A stretch of 64,000 nucleotides of DNA from Atriophallophorus winterbourni. Its lineage: Eukaryota > Platyhelminthes > Trematoda > Plagiorchiida > Microphallidae. Location: assembly GCA_013407085.1 (NCBI GenBank), contig JACCGJ010019090.1, positions 1-64,000 of the forward strand. Reading direction: 5' to 3'. Positions 22,009 through 32,404 of the stretch are shown one piece after another; position 1 is the stretch's first letter; each line of letters begins with the position of its first letter. Under the pieces are notes generated by a model that did not search any database, was not told the origin of the DNA, and saw only the letters and a program-made list of their open reading frames with translations. Position numbers and translations under genes: made by a program.

Positions 22009-22904
22009 ATGATTATCCCATTTTCAATCGTTGGCAAAGATGTTACAACGAAATGCTGCCAATAACTTCAGGTTATGTTGACCAGGCAATGACATCTTAC
22101 GCCCATCAATCCGGTATATAAGTGTTCTGGAAACGAATAATGCAATAAAAATTCGTCTAATTTCGTTTTAAAGTCATGTAAGTTAGTGGTTTGCAAGGCC
22201 AAATCAACACCATCAGCCTCGGCGACGCGTCTAAATGGAATGGAATTCAGTATACACGGGCTTTCGTCCCCGCAGTTTCGAAATGTAAAATGCTGCAGCT
22301 TGGGAAGAAATCACACGATCCGAATCTGTTGAGGTTTTCGCTTCAAAACTCGATGAGTTTATGACGAACAATGCGGTATGCGAATGTCCAACTAAAACAG
22401 ACACGGACTGTACTGTTGGCGTGAGCAACGGTTGAAGGTAAACTGTTCCAACTAAAACAGACACGGACAGAGTAAAAAAACCTGCTACATTTCATGCACG
22501 ATCTACACTATACACACATGTTAGTGTATTCATTGTTTTCACAACCAAGATAACACAGAACGTCTGAAATGGACCCCTCACGGTCGACACATTTTAGAAA
22601 CATTTCATGCTTTCAGATGAGAAGGTGTGACAGTTGGGAATAAAATGTTCCGTTTTATTTTTAAGCTGATTAGGTAGGTGGAGTGCACGCCATTTGAATT
22701 CGTCTGGCTGTAACAACGTGTGAACGAAACGAAATATGACTGCACATTCGGTACAATTGTTACAGTACAAACAGTACATTTATTCTCTTATGAAACTCAT
22801 TACCGTCGGGTGTTGTGCATTTACCTATTGAAAGGATTTTCATCAGCATGGCTAAGTTAATCCAGTTAGCATGTAATGCAACCGTTTCTATTTATATACT
22901 CTCG

Positions 22905-24615
22905 CTCAATTTTATGCAAATGTTTTAAGCCCGATAACGGTTAGGGCGAATGAGACTTTACTGACATCGATTGTATCTCAACAACTGAATGATATTGAAA
23001 TTAATTCAGCGATTATACGAAGACACTTGTGTTGACTGAACCCTAGGAAATCTCCTGGAGCCGATGGAATAACACCAGCACTACTAAAATCCTGTGACCA
23101 GCAGGATTTTAGAACCACTATGCCAATTGTTCCAACATTCCCTAACCGAAGGAGTGGTGCCAACAGAGTGGAAGACAGGGGTAATTTCACCAATTTATAA
23201 GGGTGGTAGCCGTTCAGATCCCGCGCATAGTTACGGAAAATATAGTTCATCACTTGGAATCACGAATTATACTATCTGTCGCCCAGCATGGGTTTCGTAA
23301 AGCTCGCTCATGCTTGACAAACTTGCTGACGGTATTAAACGATTGGACTCAAACGGTTGACGCAGGAGACAGTGTGCACGCGTGAAATATCTGGATATGT
23401 CGAAAGCTTTCGACAGCGTTAATCACTTCCTGTTGCTACAAAAGCTGAAACAGATTGCTATTGACGGGCAGCTACTCGTGTGGTTCGAAAGCTACCTCAT
23501 TGGGCGCAAGGCAACCGTTCGGATTAACGTGGTACAATCACGAGTCATTAATACCTCCAGTGGTGTACCGCAAGGTTCCGTTCTCGGTCCAGTGCTTTTC
23601 TTAGTTTACATCAATGATTTACCTGAGACGCTCTCATGCAAGGTAGTTCTTTTGCGGATGATGTTAAACTTTGGATGCGAATAAAATCAACTGCAGACTG
23701 CGTAAAACTGCAAAGTGATTTAGATGCACTACACGAATGGTCAGTTAGAAATAAACTGTCGTTCAATTTTCAAAAATGCAAGTTACTGCAAATCGGTAAG
23801 CCCTTTCAGTACGAATATCACATTGGGCAGACGATTTTGAGCTGGACGGAATCGGAGAAGGATCTTGGAGTCTGGACATGTGGCAGCCTAAAGAACAGCG
23901 TGCATTGTGAGGTCATCTACAAGCGTGCTTCAAAGCTTCTAGGTATGCTTCGACGGATCTTCAGAACCTTTACGCCTGTAATGTTGCCAAGCATCATGAA
24001 GACCTACTTAATTCCCACAATGGAACATGCATCGCAAGCATGGACTCCGTGGATGAAAAAAGATATATTATTGCTTGACAGGATATATCATCGTGCAACT
24101 AAACTCGTGCGTGGTTTTCGAGACCTTACATACGAGGAAAGGTTGAAAAAGCTAAAGCTCCCCACTCCCCTTCAACGTAGACTTCGAAGTGACGTTATCA
24201 TTACTTACAAGATATTGAATACTCCAGATCATCCACTCCAACATTTGTTCAAATACCGTGAATCAGGAATACACGTAGCCACTCAGCGGCACTACAAATT
24301 CCCCATTCCCGTACTAATTGTCGCCGATATTTCTATTCGGTACGTGTCTGTTTCCTGTGGAATGCCCTTCCCGAAGCAATTATCACCTCTCCCTGTATCA
24401 AAACATTCACTCGAACCTTGGACAATTATTTGTTACATAACGATTTGACGATGCCCATGTATTGACTCAGGGTAAGCATATTACTTGACATCGTGACATC
24501 GTATAATTGATTTTTTTATAACTCTTATTGAACGCATATTTACTAGGATATGGTAATTGTGAAGCTATGTGCTTTTTGTGACCATAAATTCTTGAATCGT
24601 GAATCTTGAATATGT
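22905..24615 (+). pseudogene. CR1-V copy B, 5'-truncated reverse transcriptase
   Basis: This is the duplicate of 17,440-19,150. It carries the same deletion after GSRSDPA. YLDMSKAFDSVNH is readable here, and SGVPQGSVLGPVLF, FADDVKLW and the thumb follow, with a frameshift at about 23,640 because one T is missing before the FADD box. The 3' terminal repeats 'cttgaatcgtgaatcttgaat' close the element near 24,612. It is non-functional. Confidence 0.85.
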
Positions 24616-24835
24616 TCTAAGCTCTGGAAAAGAAGCTTGGTTGTTTACTATCTCTTCAGGTCATATAGAAAAATTGCTATCTATGCGACAGCTTGTTTGT
24701 TTCACATTGGGAATCTACTGTATGCCTGTCAATCTTATATGTTTAACGTGTTTTTTTTTAAAAAAAATTTCATTTATTCATGAAACGAGGAAAACCTTCC
24801 CGCCTGATAACACTCAAATTTTACTCGATTGTCGT

Positions 24836-25220
24836 GTGTTTCAATGGTTTCGTCAAAGGTGAACTCTCGAGCACATTTTGGAAGAATATAGTTTGTGTAA
24901 CGTTCGTGTTCAACAGGACCAAGCTTTTTAAACAATAGGCGAACAAGCCATGCATCACCTTGACCCGCTAGTTCAACTCCGAAAATGTCTTCGTATTTCT
25001 GGCACCAAGCATTGAATGTTGTCCCCTATACTGCATCAAAATGGAACTCTGTGATGGATGCTGCGATTGAGTCGACTGATTGTTGCTGTATCTGTTCTTC
25101 GGGTTCATCTTTGATATTCAGCTTCTGCGAAAAACGTTCCATGAGCTGCTTCTGTGATTTTTTGAACTGCGCTTGCTGTTGCTGAAGTAATGCTTACATT
25201 TGCTCAAAGCTGATAGCCAT
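24836..25220 (-). pseudogene. Ty3/Gypsy gag fragment, copy B
   Basis: This is the same gag N-terminal fragment as at 19,365-19,749: MAISFEQM, TAA at codon 9, then the QQQ-rich helix and the conserved helical region. The matching stop in both copies shows that the fragment was dead before the block duplicated. Confidence 0.75.
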
Positions 25221-25645
25221 ATTCCCGTTGCCAAGTCTGTTGTGTTTTTGGAGCGAGTTCCGGCTGACCCAACACTCACGAAAGTGGGAGAAGACGACTG
25301 ACATAACGCTTCGTTTTATTTACAGCTCAATTTTATATATGTGTACAATTAACCAACTAGATGAACGAAAGTGAAGCCAAGCTACTATATTGATTCAAAT
25401 CGGCGAGCTATGTTCAATTGATTAAAATCGATCAATACTTCCAAAGCAGTGTGAGTTTTGACGTTCCTAGATTAAACGACCTTGACAGCAAATTCTGATC
25501 ATAACAATAAACTGATCGATGGGTTACGCAATGTGACATGTCAACGTGCGACTCAGTTATTGATAATGGTGGATTCCGACCTTCATCAGCTTTACATTCG
25601 AGACAATCATCCGTCATAAAATGTCTACAAGCACCTTCGTACCAT
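25221..25645 (-). repeat. Putative Gypsy 5' LTR and leader, copy B
   Basis: This is the duplicate of 19,750-20,175, with the leader TTGGCAACGGGAAT in place of TTGGCGACGGGAAT. Its outer end at 25,645 is the right edge of the duplicated unit. Confidence 0.5.
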
Positions 25646-25922
25646 CTTGAATTACGCACTCCTTTATGACCATGTTTACGAGTTCATCCGTATAAGAAAA
25701 CCAACTTCTCCAAACCATAAAAATATTAAATATATAAACGCTGTACAGAATATAGTCTACAAATCACCCATACGAAATGACTGTCCTATCGTTCTAGAAG
25801 TTTTTCAGTGTTAGGCGTTAAAGCTACTAAACAAAATGAGTTAATTACTTTGTTCTATTTGCCGCTCCCCGGGGTATGAGTATTATAAAATTGGGTTACT
25901 CCTGATCCAAAAAAGACAGGTC
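25646..25922. other. Spacer without a gene
   Basis: This is AT-rich sequence between the duplication and the small LTR element. I see no ORF, repeat or transposon domain in it. Confidence 0.5.
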
Positions 25923-25927
25923 ATCTC

Positions 25928-26082
25928 TGTGGAGTGGCTGTCAGCATGATTACTCATTGTCCAATCAGAACGCAGTAGCTGTCAGTGTATCTATCTCTGT
26001 ATTCTAATTCCCATGACTGATTCAAATGTTTGTTGACGTGTAGTGAATACACATGTGTCGCCCTGATCTTGACTTTCCTACA
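25928..26082 (+). repeat. Left LTR of the small LTR element
   Basis: This is a 155-bp direct repeat with TG...CA ends, matching the right LTR except for about six substitutions. It starts immediately after the target duplication ATCTC. Confidence 0.92.
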
Positions 26083-26546
26083 TGGTGATGAGGATGATCA
26101 ACGAGAAAACGTCGGATAGAACTGACAACGCCCATTTTAGCGACTTTAATGTTCAACCACCGGCAGCACTCAGAATGGAAGGTGATGAAGGATTGGCAGA
26201 GAGATGGAAACTGTGGAAGCAACAGTTTATCGACTTTCGGACGTTGGCGAACCTGACGAATACCGATAAAGCGTATCAAATGGCGACGCAGAGGAATGCG
26301 CTTGGTGATCAGGAGACGAAGTTCATACAGTGTTTCACCTTTGATGAGAACGAAGACGCAAATGACTGGGAAACATTCATCGAGAAGCTCGAAAAACATT
26401 GCCTCGGTCAAGTTAACGATACATTTGAACGATATAAATTCAATTGCCGGGTCCAAGATTCGGATGAGCCGATCGAACATGATAGTGATACAGAGCATCC
26501 AAACGAAATAAATTTGCGCAACCGCACAGTACGTAAGTTCATTTGA
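26082..26546 (+). CDS. Gag-derived ORF of the small LTR element
   Basis: This 154-codon ORF has an ATG that spans the LTR end and the primer-binding site. Residues about 30-115 are a Gypsy-type gag helical region (LAERWKLWKQQFIDFRTLAN, then DANDWETFIEKLEKHCLG and NDTFERYKFNCRVQ). After DEPIEH the frame jumps to a short acidic then basic tail (TEHPNEINLRNRTVRKF) that looks like the extreme end of a pol polyprotein, so an internal deletion has fused gag to pol in frame. It could still be a capsid-like protein or just carry packaging signals. Homology is inferred from memory of helminth Gypsy gags. Confidence 0.65.
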   Translation: MVMRMINEKTSDRTDNAHFSDFNVQPPAALRMEGDEGLAERWKLWKQQFIDFRTLANLTNTDKAYQMATQRNALGDQETKFIQCFTFDENEDANDWETFIEKLEKHCLGQVNDTFERYKFNCRVQDSDEPIEHDSDTEHPNEINLRNRTVRKFI

Positions 26547-26558
26547 AAAACGGAAAGA

Positions 26559-26713
26559 TGTGGACTGGCTGTCAGCATGAATACTCATTGTCCAATCAGA
26601 ATGCAGTAGCTGTCAGTGTATCTATCTCTGTATTCTAATTCCCATGAATGATTCATATGTTTGTTGACGTGTAGTGAATACACATGTGTCGCCCTGATCT
26701 TGACTTTTCTACA
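26559..26713 (+). repeat. Right LTR of the small LTR element
   Basis: This 155-bp LTR starts TGTGGACTGG and ends TTTTCTACA, followed by the second copy of ATCTC. The polypurine tract precedes it. Confidence 0.92.
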
Positions 26714-26779
26714 ATCTCTCTTACATCACTTAGAATCTATACTCGAGGACCATATATTCTTGTTCCGAAAAACAGTTTA

Positions 26780-27580
26780 GGCAAGAATTAAATTTAAATT
26801 GCTGAGCAGAACAAATAAGTTGAAGAAACTAAGGGCCAGAACCAGAGAGTTTTACAAGGTCACAAAAACACATGGTTCGTGATCACAATTTAGTTGACGG
26901 CGAAATGAATTCATCTGGTTAATTCAAGGCGATGAATCTTCTTTTCAATAACGTTATTTTTTCTCAGATGCATTGCACCTCGATGGTCTTATAGTGATTC
27001 GTAAATGAAAGATTTAATGAAGAACCCGGGGATTTTGCCTTAAAAACTGCGTTTAGTTTCATTGAATTCGCTCAGCAGAATGCTGACCCATTGACGGATT
27101 ATTTTCACTAATATGTACGGGACGTTGGCATGATTCTATCACTCTATTTGATTGCCCTTACGTTTCGTGAAGTATTGATTATTCCGATGGTGGTAGCGCG
27201 TGATTTACGGAAATTAAATAGCAGAAATCACCACGAGTAGAAGAAATATCTCTGATGCTACTCAAAATCTGTCATTTATTTACTCCAAGCGTGACTGGTA
27301 CGGCTGGACGGTAAAACGATTAACACCAATTTACAAATGAAGTTGTCTTTCTGACGTCTGAAATTATATGCCAGTCACTTTACTTTCAGCCTTGTTCCTA
27401 AGTTTTCGAATTAATCTTTCCTGCACAATTGGTTCGACATCTTGGAAGAAGCAAACCCATGTCGGTTCCTCTTGCTTAACTAATTAAGTGACAAGGTTGA
27501 AAGAATGAAGAGTGCTGTAGACGCAGGTGGCTGTATGCATTTGTGTTCCCAAAGCTCTCGACAGAAATGATCATAATTCA
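26780..27580 (+). pseudogene. Highly decayed CR1 linker/RT remnant
   Basis: Reading forward in shifting frames gives KKLRARTREFYKV (linker), then DWYGWTVKRLTPIYK and NYMPVTLLSALF (matching the IYKGG...NYRPVTLLS box of CR1 RT), KKQTHVGSSCLTN (matching QHGFR..SCLTN) and PKALDRNDHNS (matching KAFDRVDH). The order and spacing fit a CR1 RT, but stops are frequent. It abuts the 3' end of the minus-strand CR1-IV. Confidence 0.65.
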
Positions 27581-27585
27581 CCGTT

Positions 27586-30484
27586 TCAAGATTCAAGAAT
27601 TTGTGGTCACAAAAAGCACATAGCTTCACAATTACCATATCATAGTAAATATTCGTTCAGGAAATAGGTATAAAATAAACATGTAATGTCAAGTATAGTC
27701 AAGTTGTATAGTTACCATGAGTCAATACGCAGGTGTCATCAAATCGTTATGCAACAAATAAGTATCCAAATTTCGAATAAACGTTTGATGCTGGGAGAGA
27801 TGACAAGAGTTTCGGGGAGGGAATTCCAAAGGAAACAGACATGTACACAATGAAAATATCGGCGACAGCTGATACGGGAGTGGGTAATTTGCAGTGTCGC
27901 TGAGTGGCTGCGTGTATGTCGTGACTCACGGTATTCGAATAAATGTTTTAAGGGATGATGTGGGGTATTTAATATTTTGTATGTTAGTATCACATCGCTT
28001 CGAAGGCTTCTTTGAAGGGGAGTGGGGAGCCTCAGTTTTTGCAATCGTTCCTCGTACGTTAGATTCCGGAAACCCCTTACGAGTTTAGTTGCGCGATGGT
28101 ATATTTTGTCAAGCAACAGTATATCTTTTTTAACCACGGAGTACAAGCTTGTGATGCATGCTCCATGGTTGGAAATATATAGGCTTTCATGATGGTGGGC
28201 AACGTTCCAGGCGAGAAGGTTTTGAAAATCCTAGAATCTTGGAAGCACGCTTGTAGATAACCTCACAATGCAGGCTGTTCTTCAGGCTGCCGCATACCCA
28301 GACTCTAAGATCCCTTTCCCGATTCTGTCCAGCTCAAAATAGTCTGCCCAAAAAGATATTGGTACTGGAATGGCTTAACAATTTGCAACACCTTGCATTT
28401 TTGGAAATTGAATGGCAAATCATTCCGTACCGACCATTCATGTAGAGCATCTAGATCACGCTGCAGCTGTACACAGTCCGCAGTTGTTTTTATCCGCGTC
28501 CAAAGTTTAATGTCATCAGAAAAAAGAATCACCTTGCATGCGAGCGTCTCTGGTAAGTCGTTGATGTAAGCCAAGAAAAGTACTGGCCCGAGGACTGAAC
28601 CTTGCGGGACGCCACTAGAGGCATCAATAGCCTGTGATTGTACTCCGTTGATTCGAACGATCGCCTTGCGCCCACTGAGGTAACTTTCAAGCCATATGAG
28701 TAGCTGTCCGCTCATACCCATCTGCTTCAGCTTTTGTATTAATCGAAAGTGATCAACTCGGTCAAAAGCTTTAGACATATCCAGATAACAAGCGTGGATG
28801 CTAGCTCCTTCGTCAACCGCTTGGGTCCAGTCATTTAAAACCGTCAACAAGTTTGTCGAGCATGAGCGAGATTTACGAAAACCATGCTGTGCTACAGATA
28901 GCATATTTTGTGATTCCACGTGATGAACTATATTTTCCGTCACTATGCGCTCTAGAACTTTGGATATCACAGGAGGTAGGGTGACAGGACGGTAGTTTGC
29001 CGGATCTGAACGTCTACCGCCTTTGTAGGTAGGTGAAATTACCCCTGTCTTCCACTCTGTTGGCACCACTCCTTCAATTAGAGAATGTTTAAACATTTCA
29101 CACAATGGTTCACACAGCTGCTGTTCGCAGGATTTTAGTATAGTCGGAGTGATTCCATCCGCTCCAGGGGATTTCCTAGGGTTCATTCGACACAAATGTC
29201 GTTGTATAATCACTGGATTTATCTCGATCTCAGTCAGCTGTTGCGTCACTGTTGATGGCGGTAATTCTTCAGTCGATTGAATCGCTAACGGACTAAATAC
29301 TTTAGCATAAAATTGAGCGAGAGCATCAGCTGTTTCCTTTGCAGAGACTGTTAATCCATCGTCAGTAAGAACAGGAAACACCCCTGGTTTCACGCTCGAT
29401 CGAGCATTGACAATCCGATAAAGCAATTTATGATTTCCTTCCATTTTCAAAGATAGAAGCGATGGTAATTTTGCTTGTCTTCTTTGATGAGAGTGCTTTA
29501 CTTTGTTGCGAATTCCGCAAAATTGTTGCCATGACGCATCAGTCTTGGTATTTCTGTGTTGAAACCAAGCAGAGTTCCTTTGCCCGATCCTTTTTTCGTG
29601 CGACTACGAAGTTCATTAACAAATCGCGAATTTTTATATATGCTTGACTGAAGACTTTTTGTAAGTGTGGTGCAATGTGTTTCCGTGTTGTGATAATCAA
29701 GCATTCGCCAATTTACTAACCCAAGCGCGTCACGTAAACTCACGTAGTTGATCCTTCTGAATAGTTTTGTGGACTCACATACTCGTCTAGCGCTGCATAC
29801 ATATTCAAAAACTAACACAAGATGATCACTTCGAACGAGAGGGGCAATGTAGTCAACACCTTTAACTGCTGTTGTCTAGGAAGTAAGGATTAGATCCAAA
29901 ACGGACGGTAACTCTGATCCTCTTCTGTGAGTAAAGTCGGACACATGGTTATGCAGTGGAATCATATCGATCAGCTCACGGAATTTATGATCAGGTGTGT
30001 GTAGAGGGTGATCTGATCTGTTAAAAAGATGAGGAAGGTTGAAATCTCCCATGACCAGTAATTGGGAGCTTCGCATCTCTCCGGCATATTGTAGAGCCTT
30101 TAATACCCTGTCGTTTTGAGCATCCGTCGAAGATGGAGGGCGATATATTATACCAATGATGCAGTCGTCCTGTGACTCCTGTGTAAGGCTACACCAGAGG
30201 GTGTCTTCTGATTCGAGATTGGGATCGTGAATCTTCATGCACTGAAGACGTTCGTGAAAGTATAAAGCCACACCACCACCTTTTCGTGGACGATCGTTCC
30301 GTAATAGTATCATGTTTGGGATCGACAGTTCCCTTTCATTCATACAAGATTGAAACCAGGTTTCAGTCACAGCGACGAGGTCTGGTGAGTATCGTTTGCA
30401 CAGCTCGGTTAGTTCAGCCAATTTATTAAACAAACTTTGGGCATTCGTATAGAGACACTTTATTGAGCTTGTAGCATGTAACAA
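27586..30484 (-). mobile_element. CR1-like LINE CR1-IV, ORF2 part
   Basis: This minus-strand CR1 of the same subfamily as CR1-V runs from a 3' end with 'ttcaagattcaagaat' at 27,586 up to the start of the endonuclease at 30,484. No ORF1 is visible upstream, where a plus-strand RTE fragment begins near 30,560, so it is 5'-truncated or interrupted. Confidence 0.85.
27739..30484 (-). pseudogene. CR1-IV endonuclease/reverse transcriptase
   Basis: The endonuclease (30,484-29,876) is well kept: YTNAQSLFNKLAEL, VAVTETWFQSC, IIGIIYRPPSS, LLVMGDFNLP and LPSVLDLILTS. The linker (29,818-29,498) and RT (one 381-codon frame, 29,450-28,305) follow, with PRKSPGADGITPTILKSC, YKGGRRSDPANYRPVTL, QHGFRKSRSCSTNLL, CYLDMSKAFDRVDH, SGVPQGSVLGPVLF and VILFSDDIKLW. 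The palm box reads FSDD rather than FADD. The thumb is at 28,146-27,739 in a different frame (KDILLLDKIYHRATKL). Frame breaks lie near 29,830, 29,480 and 28,300. It is the most complete RT of this subfamily here. Confidence 0.88.
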
Positions 30485-30559
30485 CGAGTCAGTAACAGTA
30501 TTTATTGGTCCGACGCTGTCGACGTCGGACTTTTGTCGTTTTTTGAAGCAAGTTGAGAT
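30485..30559. other. Short junction between CR1-IV and an RTE fragment
   Basis: This stretch contains 'gtccgacgctgtcgacgtcggac', a perfect inverted repeat of GTCCGACG/CGTCGGAC around a central GTCGAC-type core. It may be the tail of CR1-IV ORF1 or plain spacer; no coding signal is convincing. Confidence 0.35.
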
Positions 30560-31040
30560 ATTTTCACTGGCGAATTAAAAGCAATAGAAACGGACAGCAG
30601 TGGGAGCGAACGGTACATTACTTGTACCATTACGTTAATCAACGTTTATTCAGAGAAGCTCACTGTGACGCTTGCTGAATAACATTCTTTTGATCATAAC
30701 TTCACAACCGTCCTCAAAAACGTGCCAAAGAAAAACTGTGTAGTGCTGTTGGGTGATTTCAATGCCAGAGTTGGTGCAGATTACGAGTCTTGGCAAAATT
30801 GTTTCAGAAGGTTCGGTGTAGGTAAAACCAATGAAAACGGACAACGCCTTTTAGAATTGTGCACACAGTTCAACCTTTGTGTCAGTAACACTTTCTTTCA
30901 AACAAAACCACAGCATAAAGTCTCTTGGAAACATCCTCGCCCTAAGCATTGGCATCAGTTTGATCTTATTCTTGTTAAGCAAACTAATATAGGAAGCGTG
31001 CTCCTCACATGGTCTGCAAAGGTGCTAACTGTCTACTAGG
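30560..31040 (+). pseudogene. RTE-1 endonuclease fragment (RTE-1c)
   Basis: This plus-strand fragment is homologous to 2910-2440 of RTE-1a (minus strand). It encodes NCVVLLGDFNARVGADYESW, TNENGQRLLELCTQFNLCVSN and QHKVSWKHPRPKHWHQFDLIL. It includes the catalytic GDFN motif but neither the start of the endonuclease nor any RT. It ends around 31,040. Confidence 0.8.
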
Positions 31041-31194
31041 CGTGTTACGGTGGATATTTGGATTTTATCCCTGTGTTCGTTTCCCCTAATTATGGAAATA
31101 TAAACCCGGTTGAAAACTAAAGAATTTTATGCAACATAAAGCTATTAGCTTAACAAATACCACAAGATGAAGCCTATAGAGTGTAAACATTTAA

Positions 31195-31325
31195 CCCTCC
31201 GAGAGTTCATAGGGACAGTCGTATTGCACAAGGTTCTTCGAAGTGAAAGCTAACACCGATTCTGAGCGTATAATTTCTTTGGGCAAGGCGTTCCAGCTTT
31301 GATTAAAAAAGAACTAGCCAAGATA
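31195..31325 (-). pseudogene. CR1 C-terminal scrap of another subfamily
   Basis: On the minus strand this reads NQSWNALPKEIIRSESVLAF then TSKNLVQYDCPYELSEG. It matches the conserved end of CR1 ORF2 (V..WN.LP..I....S...F...L). Nothing else of the element is visible. Confidence 0.6.
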
Positions 31326-32370
31326 TTGTCAATTATTGACAGATAATAGCTTTGTCTTATACTAGTCATGAGAATTAATTCATATAATTTATACTTTATT
31401 TGTGTACCTGTTTAGCGACCATTTAGTTGCTGTAAGCTAAATGGCTTTCGACTATTAACGCTGAATCTTAAATTACTCCGAAAGTCCATTTTAGAACAGA
31501 TCTAGTGCCTTTCCCATCTCGATATTTGTGCTGCTCGTGAGTTAATTACTGATCGATTTGTCTGATGAAACATGCATGCGAATATTCAAACATGGACAAA
31601 ATCCTATATCCGGGGCCAGCGAAGCAATGTGCAACGCCATACTAGCAGTTCTCTAGGATTTCCCCCTTCTCTGATTGAATGTTTCCAGTACGTGCATCTA
31701 GAAATCATCGGTCCTTTGTTTCTTTATATTGGTTTTGTGAGGAGGCACTCCTTCTAACTAATAAGACAGTACGAATCGTGGATTGGCTGGAACTTGGACA
31801 CTACTCTTAATAAGTGAAATCATCCGATTCACTAAGCAGTTTGGACTTTAAACGTTTGCAACCATTATCGATTAGAACATTTAAGAAATTATCGATCCGT
31901 GGTATAAAAGCAGTGCTCACTCTCCTACAATCGATCTCCGTAATTCGGGTGCAAATTAGTCGATATTTTAATGGGTTTTTAGCGTTTTCTACATTGGACA
32001 CTGATTTTGGTGATCGACTTTGTTGAGAATCTTCTCTAAAGAAACCGGAAACCCAACAGGTATTACCAACATGTTAACTTGAGCAGACACGTTCAGCTTC
32101 TGGCATATCGACACTTCTTGTGACGATATCACAGCGGAGCCATTAGCGAATACTCTACGGCAAAAGTATATAAGCATCCACTATTACACGGGATCATGGC
32201 TTAAATCAACATTTTTCTGTGAGTTGAAGAATCATGTGGATATGAGTCCGATTAAAATACCGACATCACACATTTTGAACGGTTTTAAAGTCACATGAAA
32301 TATGCAATCACGGGCATGAAACTGCTATTAATACACTATCCGGCTGCCTGGTGGATTAGCGACATACCCT

Positions 32371-32404
32371 GACGTTTCAACCGATAGAACAATCCTCATC
32401 ACGT
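32371..32404 (-). ncRNA. Decayed hammerhead-like core
   Basis: The minus strand reads gTGATGAggattgttctatcggttGAAACGTC. It has the UGAUGA and GAAA boxes, an ACGU palindrome as a potential stem III and the UC cleavage dinucleotide. The first core base (C3) is changed and the bases outside cannot form stem I, so it is probably an inactive relic. Confidence 0.35.

Larger units (their letters stand above)
20339..22121 (+). pseudogene. MULE transposase copy B, one base from intact
   Basis: Four exons (20,339-20,490; 20,523-21,320; 21,355-21,970; 22,009-22,121) are separated by GT-AG introns of 32, 34 and 38 bp. The exons sum to 1679 nt, one base short of 560 codons. The missing base is a G at about 20,812, present in copy A and in the fragment at 53.3 kb. 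The order of domains is: a FAR1/WRKY-GCM1-like DNA-binding start (TYECVKAG, KIGC, LEHNHP); a MULE catalytic core with HFIGIDSNFKS (first Asp), SVMMDDSAATQAAV (second Asp) and NNFVEATHRSIKRH (candidate Glu); a SWIM finger CDCPFFTDYRLPCRHA; and a tail PIFNRWQRCYNEM. It would catalyse excision and insertion in the nucleus. The intron phases and sequence continuity make the gene model firm. Confidence 0.88.
20176..25645 (+). repeat. Duplication unit B (MULE + CR1 + Gypsy block)
   Basis: This is the second, cleaner copy of the 14,452-20,175 block, directly abutting it at 20,175/20,176. It has the same order of elements, the same CR1 deletion and the same gag stop codon, so the composite existed before duplication. 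It ends at 'cgtacca', after which the sequence ('tcttgaattacgc') is new. Confidence 0.9.
25928..26713 (+). mobile_element. Small non-autonomous LTR retrotransposon (786 bp)
   Basis: The element has two 155-bp LTRs (25,928-26,082 and 26,559-26,713), both TGTGGA...CTACA, flanked by a 5-bp target duplication ATCTC (25,923-25,927 and 26,714-26,718). A TGGTGATGAGG primer-binding-site-like sequence follows the left LTR directly. A purine run (gaaaaacggaaaga) precedes the right LTR. Only 476 bp lie inside, enough for one short gag-derived ORF, so it must use proteins from a larger Gypsy relative. I count six differences between the LTRs. Confidence 0.92.
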
